Notes: generated by a model from the letters alone, not told the origin. A stretch of DNA of 64,000 bases from DASZPL01 sp035550315 (GCA_035550315.1 DASZPL010000056.1:1-64000), one strand, 5' to 3'. Shown: positions 8,417 to 17,528, counted from the first letter of the stretch. Program-made: numbers and translations.

Positions 8417-9186
8417 TGCGCCTGCTGCTGCAAGTACTCGAGTTGCGCCAGCACCGAGATCTCGGCCGCCGGCCAGAGCACCGGGTCGACATCGGCGTAG
8501 ACCCGGCGGACGACCGCGGCCGCGTCCGGATCGCCGGCGGCGACCGCGTCGCGGACTTGCTGCAGCCGCTCCTGCCGGTGGGCCAGGTAGTAGTCGAGTA
8601 CGGCGACCGGCTGGTCGAGGACCGGGCCATGGCCGGGCAGCACGACGTCGATGTCAGCCGTTGCGAGGTCGCGCAGCCGCTGCAGCGAGTCGAGGTAGTC
8701 GCCGAGGTTGCCGTCCGGATGAGCCACCACCGTCGTACCGCGCCCCAGCACGGTGTCGCCGGTCAGCAGCGCACGATCCGCTTCCAGCAACAGGCAGACC
8801 GAGTCGCTGCTGTGGCCCGGAGTCAGGACGGTCAGCCAGTCCAAGCCGGCGGCGCTGTATCGGCCCTGCCGGTCCGGCAGCGGCTCGGCGCCGATGCACA
8901 GCGAGGCGTCGCGGGCCACCACCGGTGCGCCGGTCAGCTCATGCAGCCGCGGGGCGCCTTCGCTGTGGTCGACGTGACCGTGGGTCAGCACGATCAGCTC
9001 GATCGGGCCGAACTCGACCAGCCGCTGGAGGTGACCATCGTGATCCGGGCCGGGGTCCACGACGACACAGCCGTCGCCGTCGGACTCGCGCAGCACCCAT
9101 GAATTCGTGCCGTCCAACGTCATCGGTCCCGGGTTGGGGGCCAACAGCCGAAGTGCGCGGGTGGTGACCTGTTCGAGGGCACTCAC
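8413..9186 (-). CDS. Metallo-beta-lactamase-fold hydrolase (LACTB2/Rv3677c type)
   Basis: 257 residues. The zinc-binding motif THGHVDHSEG, a second Asp in LLTGDTVLGRG and His in LPGHGPV are all present. The opening APNPGPMTLDGTNSWVL resembles the LACTB2 subgroup, which includes single-strand endoribonucleases and glyoxalase II-like hydrolases. A C-terminal helix pair (residues about 200-257) is also typical of LACTB2. The substrate is undetermined. The gene corresponds to Rv3677c and overlaps both the upstream NUDIX gene and the downstream cyclase gene by 4 bases. Confidence 0.85.
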   Translation of the reverse strand: MSALEQVTTRALRLLAPNPGPMTLDGTNSWVLRESDGDGCVVVDPGPDHDGHLQRLVEFGPIELIVLTHGHVDHSEGAPRLHELTGAPVVARDASLCIGAEPLPDRQGRYSAAGLDWLTVLTPGHSSDSVCLLLEADRALLTGDTVLGRGTTVVAHPDGNLGDYLDSLQRLRDLATADIDVVLPGHGPVLDQPVAVLDYYLAHRQERLQQVRDAVAAGDPDAAAVVRRVYADVDPVLWPAAEISVLAQLEYLQQQAQ

Positions 9187-10055
9187 GGACGCGCTCCCGC
9201 GGTGTCGTAGCCCTCGTCGTGCGGCAGCAGGAACCGCACCTGATCGTTGTCGCCGAGGACGACCTTCGGGAGCACAGTGACAACCTCGCGCTCGCGGGCC
9301 GCGGCGACGACGTCACTCGTGGACGACAGCGCCGCCAGGTCGGTGAGCGTCGCGATCGTCGGCGGCAGCATCGTGATCTCGCCGCGGTCGTTGGCGGCGA
9401 TCGCGTCGGCCGGCCGGATCCAGGTCACATGGTCTGCCTCGCCGCCGACGTCACGGGTGCGTTGCCCGGAGGGCAACTCGGCGACGAAGAACCGGGTGTC
9501 GAACCGGCGCGGCTCGATCTCCGGCGTGATCCAGTGCGCCCACGCGTGCAGCAGGTCGGCGCGCAGCAGCAGGCCGCGCCGGGTGAGCATCTCGGCGAGC
9601 GACAGGCTGCGGTCGATCAACGCGAGCCGGTCGGTCTCCCAGTCGTCTCCGCTGGTGTCGGCAACAACTTCGTTGGCGTGCGCTCCGGCGAGCAGCACGC
9701 CGGACTCTTCAAAGGTCTCGCGTACGGCGGCGCACACCAGGGCGCGGGCGATCCGGTCGTCGGACGCGGCCAGTGTCGCCGCCCATTCGTACGGCGCGGG
9801 CCCAACCCACATCGCGTCCGGGAAGTCCTCGTCACGGACGTCGACTGACCCGCCCGGAAACACGAAGGCGCCGGCGGCGAATGCCATCGAGGCCATCCGG
9901 CGCAGCATGTAGACCTCGGGCCCGGTACCGCCGTCGCGCAGCAGCACCACGGTGGCGGCGTGCCTCGGTGCCGCCGGTTCGCGCTCACCGCTCGCCAGCG
10001 CCTTCACCGTCTCGACCAGGTTGGCGAGCCAGTCGTCGGTGCGGAATTCGCTCAT
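9183..10055 (-). CDS. NUDIX hydrolase, NUDT19/RP2p-like
   Basis: 290 residues. The NUDIX box is split by an insertion: FVFPGGSVD is followed about 40 residues later by AAVRETFEESGVLL. This arrangement is characteristic of the NUDT19 (RP2p) group, whose mammalian member cleaves CoA derivatives. It is coupled by ATGA overlaps to RidA upstream and the MBL hydrolase downstream. The substrate is inferred by family only. It is the second CoA-type NUDIX candidate in 8 kb. Confidence 0.8.
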   Translation of the reverse strand: MSEFRTDDWLANLVETVKALASGEREPAAPRHAATVVLLRDGGTGPEVYMLRRMASMAFAAGAFVFPGGSVDVRDEDFPDAMWVGPAPYEWAATLAASDDRIARALVCAAVRETFEESGVLLAGAHANEVVADTSGDDWETDRLALIDRSLSLAEMLTRRGLLLRADLLHAWAHWITPEIEPRRFDTRFFVAELPSGQRTRDVGGEADHVTWIRPADAIAANDRGEITMLPPTIATLTDLAALSSTSDVVAAAREREVVTVLPKVVLGDNDQVRFLLPHDEGYDTAGARP

Positions 10056-10516
10056 GACCTCACCGCGGCGACGATCTCGATTTCGACCGGCGCGTTCAGC
10101 GGCAGCGCGGCGACGCCGACGGCACTGCGGGCGTGCCGGCCGGCGTCGCCGAAGACTTCGCCGAGCAGGTGACTCGCGCCGTTGACGACCGCCGGCTGGC
10201 CGAAGAACGACGGCGAGCTCGCGACGTACCCGACGACCTTGACCACGCGGGCGATCCGGTCGAGATCACCGACCTCGGCCTTGACCGCGGCGAGCGCATT
10301 GAGGGCGCAGAGCCGCGCCAGCTCTACGGCCGCGGACTCGTCGAGGTCCGCGCCGACGATGCCTTCGGCAACCAGCTTGCCGTCGACGAGCGGGAGCTGA
10401 CCGGAGGACCACACCAGGTCGCCGTGGCGCACGGCCGGCACATACGCCGCGAGCGGCGGGGCGACGTCCGGCAGCGCCAGGCCAAGCTCGGCGAGCCTGG
10501 CCTCGGCAGCCGTCAC
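10052..10516 (-). CDS. RidA family (YjgF/Rv3678c) protein
   Basis: 154 residues from GTG 10516. The family pattern is clear: LVWSSGQLPLVDGKLV near the middle and ARSAVGVAALPLNAPVEIEI at the end, including the Arg that binds the enamine/imine carboxylate in active RidA proteins. RidA hydrolyses reactive enamines released by PLP enzymes. I chose GTG because the frame upstream of it is the DUF4177 gene read in another phase, and GTG overlaps that gene's stop as GTGA. The order DUF4177-RidA-NUDIX-MBL-cyclase is fully overlapping and should be one transcript. Confidence 0.88.
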   Translation of the reverse strand: MTAAEARLAELGLALPDVAPPLAAYVPAVRHGDLVWSSGQLPLVDGKLVAEGIVGADLDESAAVELARLCALNALAAVKAEVGDLDRIARVVKVVGYVASSPSFFGQPAVVNGASHLLGEVFGDAGRHARSAVGVAALPLNAPVEIEIVAAVRS

Positions 10517-10671
10517 TGCAGCGGTCGCTTGAGATAGGCCACGAGCTGGTCGCCGCCGCCCGGGCCGGGGATCACGGTGACCAGTTCCCAGCCGTCGGCG
10601 CCCCAGTTGTCCAGAATCTGCTTGGTCGCGTGAACCAGCAGCGGGACGGTGGCGTACTCCCACTTCTGCAC
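10513..10671 (-). CDS. DUF4177-like small protein
   Basis: 52 residues from GTG 10671: starts VQKWEYATVPLLVHATKQ, centre NWGADGWELVTVIP, ends QLVAYLKRPLQ. The pattern 'KWEY..VPLL.HA.K.ILD.WG.DGWELV.V' is the DUF4177 type found before RidA in actinomycetes. It is short and GTG-started, so gene finders easily miss it. Its stop overlaps the RidA start (GTGA). No function is known to me. Confidence 0.8.
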   Translation of the reverse strand: MQKWEYATVPLLVHATKQILDNWGADGWELVTVIPGPGGGDQLVAYLKRPLQ

Positions 10672-10712
10672 GGCCCGAGATTAGTGCGCCGCGGGCCGGC
10701 GGCGCCGGTCGG

Positions 10713-10982
10713 CTAGGCGCTGGCGGTCTGGGCGGCGCGGGCGCGCAGCAACCGCTTGCGCTCGAGTTCGTTCAGCCCACCCCAGATGCCGTGCGACTCG
10801 GAGATCCGCAGCGAGTACTCCAGGCACTGCTCGCGAACCTGGCAGCGACGGCAGAGGGCGCGGGCGATGCCTTCGCGCAGGTCTTTCTCCGGTTTGCGCT
10901 CGAAGTGGCTCGGTGCGTAGAAGTAGGTCGCGTTGTCCGCTTGGCACTCGGCGTCGGCCCGCCACATCAGCTCGTCGTACAT
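10713..10982 (-). CDS. WhiB-like (Wbl) iron-sulfur regulator
   Basis: 89 residues. Four cysteines suit a 4Fe-4S cluster: Cys in DAECQAD, then C-X2-C-X5-C in LCRRCQVREQC. The Wbl turn SHGIWGGLNELERKRLL is followed by a basic tail. The segment ATYFYAPSHFERKPEKD between the first Cys and the triad is distinctive and different from WhiB1-4. Wbl proteins bind sigma factor region 4 or DNA and respond to NO or O2. It is divergent from the ArsA pair, leaving a shared 106-base promoter region (10983-11088). Confidence 0.9.
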   Translation of the reverse strand: MYDELMWRADAECQADNATYFYAPSHFERKPEKDLREGIARALCRRCQVREQCLEYSLRISESHGIWGGLNELERKRLLRARAAQTASA

Positions 10983-11088
10983 TCCGAACCCCCGCCTTTC
11001 CGCTGGGACCACTCCCGAGCGTGATTCGGCGTCCGCAACCGATGTCCTGCACGCTGCCAGAAATTCGTCAGCGCCTAGCCTTCGGGGA

Positions 11089-12072
11089 ATGGCGAGTGAC
11101 TTCCCCGCGGTGAAGCTGCACGTCGTCAGCGGCAAGGGCGGCACCGGCAAGACGACGGTGGCCGCCGGGCTGGCGCTTGCGCTCGCCGCCGGCGGTCGCA
11201 CCGTGTTGCTCACCGAGGTCGAAGCGCGGCAGGGCATCGCCCAGCTGTTTGACACCCCGCCGCTGCCTTATGAGGAACGGCGGATCGCGGTCGCTCGGGG
11301 CGGCGGCGAGGTCTACGCGCTCGCCATCGACCCCGAAGCGGCGCTGCTCGAATATCTAGAGCAGTTCTACAACCTGCGTCGCGCCGGCTCGATGCTCAAG
11401 CGGGTCGGAGCCATCGACTTCGCGACGACCATCGCACCCGGATTGCGCGACGTCCTGCTCACCGGCAAGGTCATGGAGGCCGCGACCCGGGAGCGGCGCG
11501 GAGGCGGCCGGCTGTACGACGCGGTGGTGCTCGACGCACCGCCGACCGGGCGGATCGCGCGGTTCCTCAACGTCAACACCGAGGTGGCGGCGTTGACCCG
11601 TGTCGGTCCGGTCCGCAACCAGGCCGCGAGCGTCATGCAGTTGCTGACGTCGGCCAAGACCGCGGTGCACCTGGTCACCGTGCTCGAGGAGATGCCGGTG
11701 CAGGAGACCGTCGACGGGGTCGCCGAGCTGCGCGAGACCGGCCTTCCGGTCGGCGCGGTGATCGTCAACATGGTCCGCACGCCGCTACTGCCCGACGACC
11801 AGATCAAGTCTGCCGCCGCCGGGCGGCTCGAGTCCGCGGACTTGGCGCGCGAGCTGAAGTCGGCGGGCGTCGACGTCGACAGCGGCGTCCTCGCCGCGCT
11901 GGCGGGTGAAGCCGCCGACCACGCCGAGCGGGTGCTGCTGGAGCGACAGGAGCGGGCGACTTTGCAGGACCTCGGCCGCCCGACGTACGAGTTGCCACTG
12001 ATCCCCGACGCGGCGGAGCTGTCCGGGCTGCATGACATCGCGGACCGGCTGCAGCAGGCCGGGATGGTGTGA
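11089..12072 (+). CDS. ArsA/Get3-family ATPase (Rv3679 type)
   Basis: 327 residues. The deviant Walker A VVSGKGGTGKTTVAAG (about 12-27) with signature Lys16 is typical of the SIMIBI ArsA/Get3/MinD class, and VLDAPPTGRIARFL is the switch II region. M. tuberculosis Rv3679/Rv3680 form a complex reported as an anion-transporting-type ATPase involved in stress and redox tolerance. The stop is 4 bases before the second ATPase, so they are co-transcribed and likely heteromeric. The start at ATG 11089 has GGGG just upstream; longer in-frame versions read into the divergent promoter and were rejected. Confidence 0.92.
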   Translation: MASDFPAVKLHVVSGKGGTGKTTVAAGLALALAAGGRTVLLTEVEARQGIAQLFDTPPLPYEERRIAVARGGGEVYALAIDPEAALLEYLEQFYNLRRAGSMLKRVGAIDFATTIAPGLRDVLLTGKVMEAATRERRGGGRLYDAVVLDAPPTGRIARFLNVNTEVAALTRVGPVRNQAASVMQLLTSAKTAVHLVTVLEEMPVQETVDGVAELRETGLPVGAVIVNMVRTPLLPDDQIKSAAAGRLESADLARELKSAGVDVDSGVLAALAGEAADHAERVLLERQERATLQDLGRPTYELPLIPDAAELSGLHDIADRLQQAGMV

Positions 12073-12076
12073 ACCG

Positions 12077-13243
12077 ATGACGCAGCTCCCACCCGAACGC
12101 ACGCTGGACGTCGACCGGCTGCTCGGCTCGGCCGAGATCGTCGTGTGTTGTGGCGCCGGCGGCGTCGGCAAGACGACGACCGCGGCGGCGCTCGCACTGC
12201 GCGCGGCGGAGCAGGGCCGCACGGTGTGCGTGCTCACCATCGACCCGGCCCGGCGGTTGGCGCAGGCGATGGGGCTGACCGAGTTGGACAACACCCCTCG
12301 CGAGGTGGCCGGCATCGACGGCTCGGCCGGCGGCCGGCTCGACGCGATGATGCTCGACATGAAGCGGACGTTCGACGAGATCGTCCTCACTCACGCCGAC
12401 CCGCAGCGGGCGGAGGCGATCCTGAAGAACCCGTTCTACATGTCACTGTCGTCGAGCTTCGCCGGCACCCAGGAATACATGGCGATGGAGAAGCTCGGCC
12501 AGCTCAAAGCCGCGGGCAACTGGGACCTGATCGTCGTCGACACCCCGCCGAGCCGATCGGCGCTGGACTTTTTGGACGCGCCGCAACGGCTCGGCCGGTT
12601 CCTCGACGGCCGGATGATCCGGATGCTGACGGCGCCGGCCCGGGCCGGCGGCCGCGCGTACCTGAAGGTCTTCACGATCGGCATGCGGGTGTTCACCGAC
12701 GTCCTCACGCGCGTTCTCGGCGCGTCAGCGCTGAAGGACCTCAGCCTGTTCGTCAGCTCGCTGGAGACCATGTTCGGCGGGTTCCGGGAGCGCGCCGACC
12801 ACACCTACCGGCTGCTCAAGGAGGCGGGAACGGCGTTCGTCGTGGTCGCGGTGCCGGAGCGCGACGCGTTGCGGGAGGCGGCGTACTTCGTGGAGCGGCT
12901 GGAGACCGAACACATGCCGCTAGCGGGCGTCGTGCTCAACCGCATGCACGCGAGTGCCGCGGGTGCGCTGTCGGTCGAACGGTCGCTGGCCGCGGCCGAG
13001 GCGCTCGACGAGTCAGATGGCGGCGCGGTTGCCGCCGCCGTGTTGCGCGTGCACGCCGACCGGATGAAGGTCGCGGCCCGCGACGACCGGCTTGCGCTGC
13101 AGTTTCAAAACGGTCATCCCACCGTCAAGATCGCCGCTGTTGCCGCGCAAGCGGCGGACGTGCACGACCTCGACGGGCTTCGGGTGATCGGTGCGGACTT
13201 GGCCGACGGCGGCGCCGCGGCCGCGCCTACGGTCGCGGGCTAG
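12077..13243 (+). CDS. ArsA/Get3-family ATPase (Rv3680 type)
   Basis: 388 residues. Deviant Walker A CCGAGGVGKTTTAAAL (about 25-40), adenine region LTIDPARRLAQAMGL, switch II VVDTPPSRSALDFLDAP, and a long helical middle including MFGGFRERADHTYRLL. This is the longer partner of the preceding gene, as Rv3680 is to Rv3679. No arsenite-binding Cys triad is seen, so arsenic transport is not implied. It is convergent with wblA, with only 2 bases between stops. Confidence 0.92.
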   Translation: MTQLPPERTLDVDRLLGSAEIVVCCGAGGVGKTTTAAALALRAAEQGRTVCVLTIDPARRLAQAMGLTELDNTPREVAGIDGSAGGRLDAMMLDMKRTFDEIVLTHADPQRAEAILKNPFYMSLSSSFAGTQEYMAMEKLGQLKAAGNWDLIVVDTPPSRSALDFLDAPQRLGRFLDGRMIRMLTAPARAGGRAYLKVFTIGMRVFTDVLTRVLGASALKDLSLFVSSLETMFGGFRERADHTYRLLKEAGTAFVVVAVPERDALREAAYFVERLETEHMPLAGVVLNRMHASAAGALSVERSLAAAEALDESDGGAVAAAVLRVHADRMKVAARDDRLALQFQNGHPTVKIAAVAAQAADVHDLDGLRVIGADLADGGAAAAPTVAG

Positions 13244-13245
13244 GG

Positions 13246-13575
13246 CTAGCTGGCGCGGCGAGCCCGGCTTGGCCGCGCCGCGGGCTGCTCGGGCTCACCG
13301 GCGTCGTAGGCCGCCATCGCGGCTTGCAGCAACTTGCGCCACGACTTCACGTCGGGCCGGCGGCGCAGCAACGCCCGGCGCTCCCGCTCGGTCATGCCGC
13401 CCCAGACGCCGAACTCCACCCGGTTGTCGAGCGCGTCGGCGAGACACTCAGTGCGCACAACGCAGCCATGACAGATCGTCTTTGCACGGTGCTGCGCGGC
13501 GCCCGTCACGAACAGTTCATCCGGGGCGCGATCCCGGCAGGCGGCGCGAACCGTCCACACGTCATGCCATGGCAT
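13246..13575 (-). CDS. wblA: WblA/WhiB4 family iron-sulfur regulator
   Basis: 109 residues from ATG 13575. Cys in TVRAACRDRAPDELFVTGAA, then C-X2-C-X5-C in ICHGCVVRTEC, and EFGVWGGMTERERRALLRRR closely match Streptomyces WblA and M. tuberculosis WhiB4 (Rv3681c), including the ELFV.GAAQ text. WhiB4 is an O2/NO-sensitive redox regulator and WblA controls development and antibiotic production. A TTG at 13599 would add 8 residues; the ATG aligns with the known WblA N-terminus. The start codon lies inside a 14-bp perfect palindrome (13563-13576). Confidence 0.92.
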   Translation of the reverse strand: MPWHDVWTVRAACRDRAPDELFVTGAAQHRAKTICHGCVVRTECLADALDNRVEFGVWGGMTERERRALLRRRPDVKSWRKLLQAAMAAYDAGEPEQPAARPSRARRAS

Positions 13576-13576
13576 G
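13563..13576. promoter_or_regulatory. 14-bp perfect palindrome over the wblA start codon
   Basis: CATGCCATGGCATG reads identically on both strands and contains the chosen wblA ATG (complement of 13573-13575). It could be a dimeric-protein operator or simply a translation-start hairpin; no protein is assigned. Confidence 0.4.
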
Positions 13577-13730
13577 CGATGAGAGTACGTAACGGACAAC
13601 CGATGCGCCAGGGTCCTTTGCGCATCGTTTTGTAGCGGTCGGGACAGACGACCAGAGGCGGGTCCGCGCGTTCATATACCTACGGCCTTGCGTGAAAACG
13701 TCGCGTTGTGGCCGCCTCTACGCTGGGGTG

Positions 13731-16091
13731 ATGCAGCGCCCGCAGTTTAAGCGCAGCGCCGGCGTTCTGTTCGCGGTATCGGTGGCGGCGGGGCTCGTGA
13801 TGGCGGCAGTGCTGCTTCCGTACGTCGGTACCGCCGGGCTGGTCGCCCGCCACGCCACCAGCGACTTCGAGAGCCTGCCGTCCAACCTGAAGCGGCCACC
13901 ACTGCCGGAGGTCTCGCGGATCCTGGCCGCGGACGGTTCCCCGATCGCACAGTTCTACGACCAGAACCGCACCGTCGTACCGCTGTCGAAGATCCCGGTC
14001 GAGATGCAGAAGGCGATCATTGCGATCGAGGACGTCCGGTTCTACGAGCACAGCGGCATCGACCTCAAGGGCATGATCCGTGCGCTGCTGCGCAACGGAT
14101 CGAGCGGGTCGGTGTCGCAGGGCGGCTCGACGCTCACCCAGCAGTACGTCAAGAACGTGCTGATCGAGGACGCCCGCACCAAGAAGCAGCGCGACGCGGC
14201 GGTCGCCGACACCCTCGCCCGCAAGGTCAAGGAGGCGAGGTACGCGCTGGCGCTCGAGCACCAGCTGTCGAAGTCACAGATCCTGGAGGACTACCTCAAC
14301 ATCGCCTACTTCGGCGACGGTGCCTACGGCGTCGGCGCGGCCGCGCGGCACTTCTTCAACGAGCCGGTCCAGAAGCTGAGCCTGTCGCAGAGCGCCCTGC
14401 TCGCCGGCTTGGTGCAGTCGCCGGAGGCCTACAACCCGCGGTTCTACCCGAAGGCAGCGCACGACCGGCGTGACACCGTGCTCGCCCAGATGTTGCACTA
14501 CCAATTCATCACGCAGGCGCAGTACGACCACGCCCGATCGCAGCCGATCCGGCTGCACATCCAACGGCAGGCCAACGGCTGCACCAGCTCGCAGTACGGC
14601 TACTTCTGTGACTACGTCGTCAACCACGCCCTCAAGCAGGTGCTGTCGCCGGCCGAGCTGCGCGCCGGCGGGTTCACCATCACCACGACGCTGTCGCCGA
14701 AGGTCCAGCACGCCGCCGACGAAGGCGTGCACGCCTACGTGCACGCCCGGGAGCCGTCACATGCGATCGGCGCCGAGGCGGTCGTGCAGCCGGGCACCGG
14801 CGAGGTCAAGGCGCTCGCGGTGAGCACGCCGTACGGCAACAACAAGAAAAAGGGCGAGAACAGCATCGACTACGCCGTCGACCAGAAGTACGGCGGCAGC
14901 CAGTACGGCTTCCACGCCGGGTCGACGTTCAAGCTGTTCGTGCTGGCCGCCGCGTTGAAGGAGGGCATCCCGCTCTCGACGTCGATCCACGCGCCGCAGA
15001 GCATCACCGTCACCGGCTACAAGGACTGCGCCGGCCGGCCGTTGAGTAGCTATCCGCTACACAATGCCGGTGACAGCGAGTCCGGGACGTTCGACCTGAA
15101 GACCGGGACGTGGTTCTCGGTCAACACGTTTTATGCCCAACTCGAGCAGCGCACCGGCGTGTGCGAACCGGTCAAGCTGGCCGAGTCGATGGGCGTCCAC
15201 CCGGCCGGCGGCGGCCCGATTCCGCAGGTGCCGTCGTTTGTCCTGGGCTCGGCCGCCGGCTTCAGCCCGCTTGACCTCGCCGGCGCCTACGCCACCATGG
15301 CAGCGCACGGGAAGTACTGCCCGCCGGTCGTGATCACGAAGATCGTCGATCGCCACGGCCACAGCCTGCCGGTGCCGCCGTCCCAGTGCCGGCAGGTGGT
15401 GCCGAGCGGGTTGGCAGACACCGTGACCTCGATCCTGCAGGGCGTGCTGACCGTCCCCGGCGCCACCGGCACCGAGGACGTGCTGTCCGGCCGACCGGCG
15501 GCAGCCAAGACCGGCACGGTCGACAACTACGCCGGGTCGTGGTTCGCCGGCTACACGCCGCAGCTCGCCTCGGCGGTCTGCGCCGGCATCCCGTCGAGCC
15601 CCAACCGGTCGCTGGGTGGGCTGACGATCGGCGGCCGCTACTACGGCTCGGTGTTCGGCGCGACGCTGGCCGGGCGGATCTGGCAGGCGACGATGAACGC
15701 CGCGCTGGCGGGTGCGCCGGTCAAGCAGTTCAACGCGCCGAACCTCGGCTTCGAAGCCGGCACCCAGGTGAAGGTTCCCGACGTCGCCGGGATGTCGGTG
15801 CAAGCCGCGGCCGACCGGCTGCACGCCGCCGGCTTCACCGTCACGGAATCGCAGTACAAGGTGCCGGCGCTCGAGCCGCGCGGCGCTGTCGCCCGCACCT
15901 CGCCGGCCGCCGGATCGACGGTGCCGAAGGCCTCGACCGTCGAGATCTTCCTCAGCAACGGCCAGCCGCCCCCGCACCAGCCGGAGCACGGCGGCGGCGG
16001 GGACGAGCCCGGCGGACCGCCCGCGAGCGAGTCGCCGACACCGCCCGGCACCTCGCCCTCGCCGACCGACTCCGCGTCACCGACCGGCTGA
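13731..16091 (+). CDS. ponA2: Bifunctional penicillin-binding protein PonA2 type, one PASTA domain
   Basis: 786 residues. A short cytoplasmic start and one TM helix (about 10-32) precede the GT51 transglycosylase (catalytic Glu100 in IEDVRFYEHSG; GGSTLTQQYVKN) and the transpeptidase with Ser398-X-X-Lys401 (GSTFK), Ser463-Val-Asn and Lys593-Thr-Gly (AAKTGT). One PASTA domain follows (VPDVAGMSVQAAADRL region, about 672-742), then a Ser/Pro/Thr-rich tail. It polymerises and cross-links peptidoglycan outside the membrane. Synteny matches Rv3682 (ponA2), which is important for stress and dormancy survival. ATG 13731 is preceded by TGGGG; GTG 13692 would add 13 residues. Confidence 0.95.
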   Translation: MQRPQFKRSAGVLFAVSVAAGLVMAAVLLPYVGTAGLVARHATSDFESLPSNLKRPPLPEVSRILAADGSPIAQFYDQNRTVVPLSKIPVEMQKAIIAIEDVRFYEHSGIDLKGMIRALLRNGSSGSVSQGGSTLTQQYVKNVLIEDARTKKQRDAAVADTLARKVKEARYALALEHQLSKSQILEDYLNIAYFGDGAYGVGAAARHFFNEPVQKLSLSQSALLAGLVQSPEAYNPRFYPKAAHDRRDTVLAQMLHYQFITQAQYDHARSQPIRLHIQRQANGCTSSQYGYFCDYVVNHALKQVLSPAELRAGGFTITTTLSPKVQHAADEGVHAYVHAREPSHAIGAEAVVQPGTGEVKALAVSTPYGNNKKKGENSIDYAVDQKYGGSQYGFHAGSTFKLFVLAAALKEGIPLSTSIHAPQSITVTGYKDCAGRPLSSYPLHNAGDSESGTFDLKTGTWFSVNTFYAQLEQRTGVCEPVKLAESMGVHPAGGGPIPQVPSFVLGSAAGFSPLDLAGAYATMAAHGKYCPPVVITKIVDRHGHSLPVPPSQCRQVVPSGLADTVTSILQGVLTVPGATGTEDVLSGRPAAAKTGTVDNYAGSWFAGYTPQLASAVCAGIPSSPNRSLGGLTIGGRYYGSVFGATLAGRIWQATMNAALAGAPVKQFNAPNLGFEAGTQVKVPDVAGMSVQAAADRLHAAGFTVTESQYKVPALEPRGAVARTSPAAGSTVPKASTVEIFLSNGQPPPHQPEHGGGGDEPGGPPASESPTPPGTSPSPTDSASPTG

Positions 16092-16559
16092 TCAGCCGCC
16101 GAGTTGGCGGCGAACCTCAGCGGCAACCCGGCCGCCCTCGGCGCGGCCCGCCACCTGCGGTGTCACCAGCTTCATGACCGCGCCCATCTGCTTGGGCCCG
16201 AGCGGCTGGTCCACCCCCTCACCGGCACTCGCGATCGCCACACTGACCAGACCGGTCAGCTCCTCGTCCGACAGCTGCGCGGGCAGATAGGCGGCGAGCA
16301 CCTCGCCCTCGGCGCGCTCCCGCTCGGCCAACTCCGGGCGGCCGCCACCGTCGAATGCCTCAGCCGCCTCGCGGCGCTTCTTTGCCTCGCGCGCGACGAC
16401 CTTGACGACCTCGTCGTCCGACAGCTCGCGCGCCTGCTTGCCGGCCACCTCTTCGTTGGTGATGGCGGCCAGCACCATCCGCAAGGTCGCCGTGCGCAAC
16501 TCGTCCCGCGCCTTCATCGCCGCGGTCATGTCGGCTCGCAACTGCTCTTTGAAGCTCAC
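16092..16559 (-). CDS. GatB/YqeY domain protein
   Basis: 155 residues, the usual YqeY length. It starts MSFKEQLRADMTAAMKARD and contains LRMVLAAITNEEVA and the C-terminal helical bundle ending VAAEVRRQLGG, typical of the family. The fold is related to the GatB tail domain that docks on misacylated tRNA. The cellular role in bacteria is unsettled. It is directly convergent with ponA2, with adjoining stops. Confidence 0.9.
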   Translation of the reverse strand: MSFKEQLRADMTAAMKARDELRTATLRMVLAAITNEEVAGKQARELSDDEVVKVVAREAKKRREAAEAFDGGGRPELAERERAEGEVLAAYLPAQLSDEELTGLVSVAIASAGEGVDQPLGPKQMGAVMKLVTPQVAGRAEGGRVAAEVRRQLGG

Positions 16560-16593
16560 CCTGCCACCTTAGGAGGCCCTTAGGCTGCAACAG

Positions 16594-17484
16594 GTGAGCC
16601 AGATCGCGGCGCTGACGGCCAGCGCATTCGTCGCCGGGGCGGCGGCGCTGGGCTATGCCTACGGCTACGAGCGCAAAGCGTTCCGACTGCGGCGCTTCGA
16701 CGTACCGATCTTGGCCAGCGGTGCGGTCCCGCTGCGCGTGCTCCACCTGTCGGACATGCACGTCACGCCGGACCAGCCGTGGAAGGTCGCCTGGGTCCGC
16801 TCACTCGCGAAGCTCTCACCCGACCTGGTGATCGACACCGGGGACAACCTGGCGTCGCGCCGCGGCGTGCCGATCGCGCTGCAAGCGTTGGAACCGTTGC
16901 TGGCGTTTCCGGGCGCCTTCGTGCCCGGCTCGAACGACTGGTTCGCGCCGACGCCGAAGAACCCGGCTCGCTACTTGCTGAAGTACCGCGGTGCCCACGT
17001 CACCGGCCCGCCGCTGCCATGGGGCGAGCTCCGGACGGCGTTCACCGATGCCGGCTGGTTGGACCTGACCCATCGGCGGACGACGGTCGAGGTCGGCGGG
17101 CTGCGGGTCGAGCTGGCGGGCGTGAGCGATCCCCACCTGCATGCCGACCACTACGACCGCGTCGCCGGTCCGATCAACGAAACCGCCGACGTCGGCATCG
17201 GGCTGTCGCACAGCCCGGAGCCGCGCGTGCTGAACGGCTTCGCCGACGACGGTTTCGGCCTGGTCCTCAGCGGCCACACCCACGGCGGCCAACTGCGAAT
17301 CCCCGGGATCGGTGCGCTGGTCACCAACTGCGGGCTCGACCGCCGGCGGGCGCGCGGCCTGTCGACCTGGCGCGGCGACACCTGGTTGCACGTCTCGGCC
17401 GGGCTCGGCACCTCGCCTTACGCGCCGGTCCGGTTCGCGTGCCCGCCGGAGGCGACGCTGCTGACCTTGGTGCCGCGGGCATAG
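16594..17484 (+). CDS. Calcineurin-like metallophosphoesterase (Rv3683 type)
   Basis: 296 residues, GTG start. A hydrophobic N-terminal helix (AALTASAFVAGAAALGYAYG) is followed by phosphoesterase motifs: LSDMHV (DXH), DTGDN (GDXX), GSNDW in place of the usual GNHD/E, SHSPE and GHTHGGQL. The substituted GNH motif keeps Asn but replaces His, which is also seen in the YkuE-like membrane-associated group. The substrate is unknown. It follows ponA2 as in M. tuberculosis and precedes tRNA-Pro, the last core gene before the integrated elements. Confidence 0.87.
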   Translation: MSQIAALTASAFVAGAAALGYAYGYERKAFRLRRFDVPILASGAVPLRVLHLSDMHVTPDQPWKVAWVRSLAKLSPDLVIDTGDNLASRRGVPIALQALEPLLAFPGAFVPGSNDWFAPTPKNPARYLLKYRGAHVTGPPLPWGELRTAFTDAGWLDLTHRRTTVEVGGLRVELAGVSDPHLHADHYDRVAGPINETADVGIGLSHSPEPRVLNGFADDGFGLVLSGHTHGGQLRIPGIGALVTNCGLDRRRARGLSTWRGDTWLHVSAGLGTSPYAPVRFACPPEATLLTLVPRA

Positions 17485-17528
17485 CCCGGACGACCCGAGG
17501 AGCGGTGCCGGTAGACTCGTCGACGCTT

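Noticed and set aside
11089..13243. Arsenite-exporting ATPase
   Set aside because: No Cys triad, arsB or arsR is nearby; synteny with Rv3679/Rv3680 explains the pair better.
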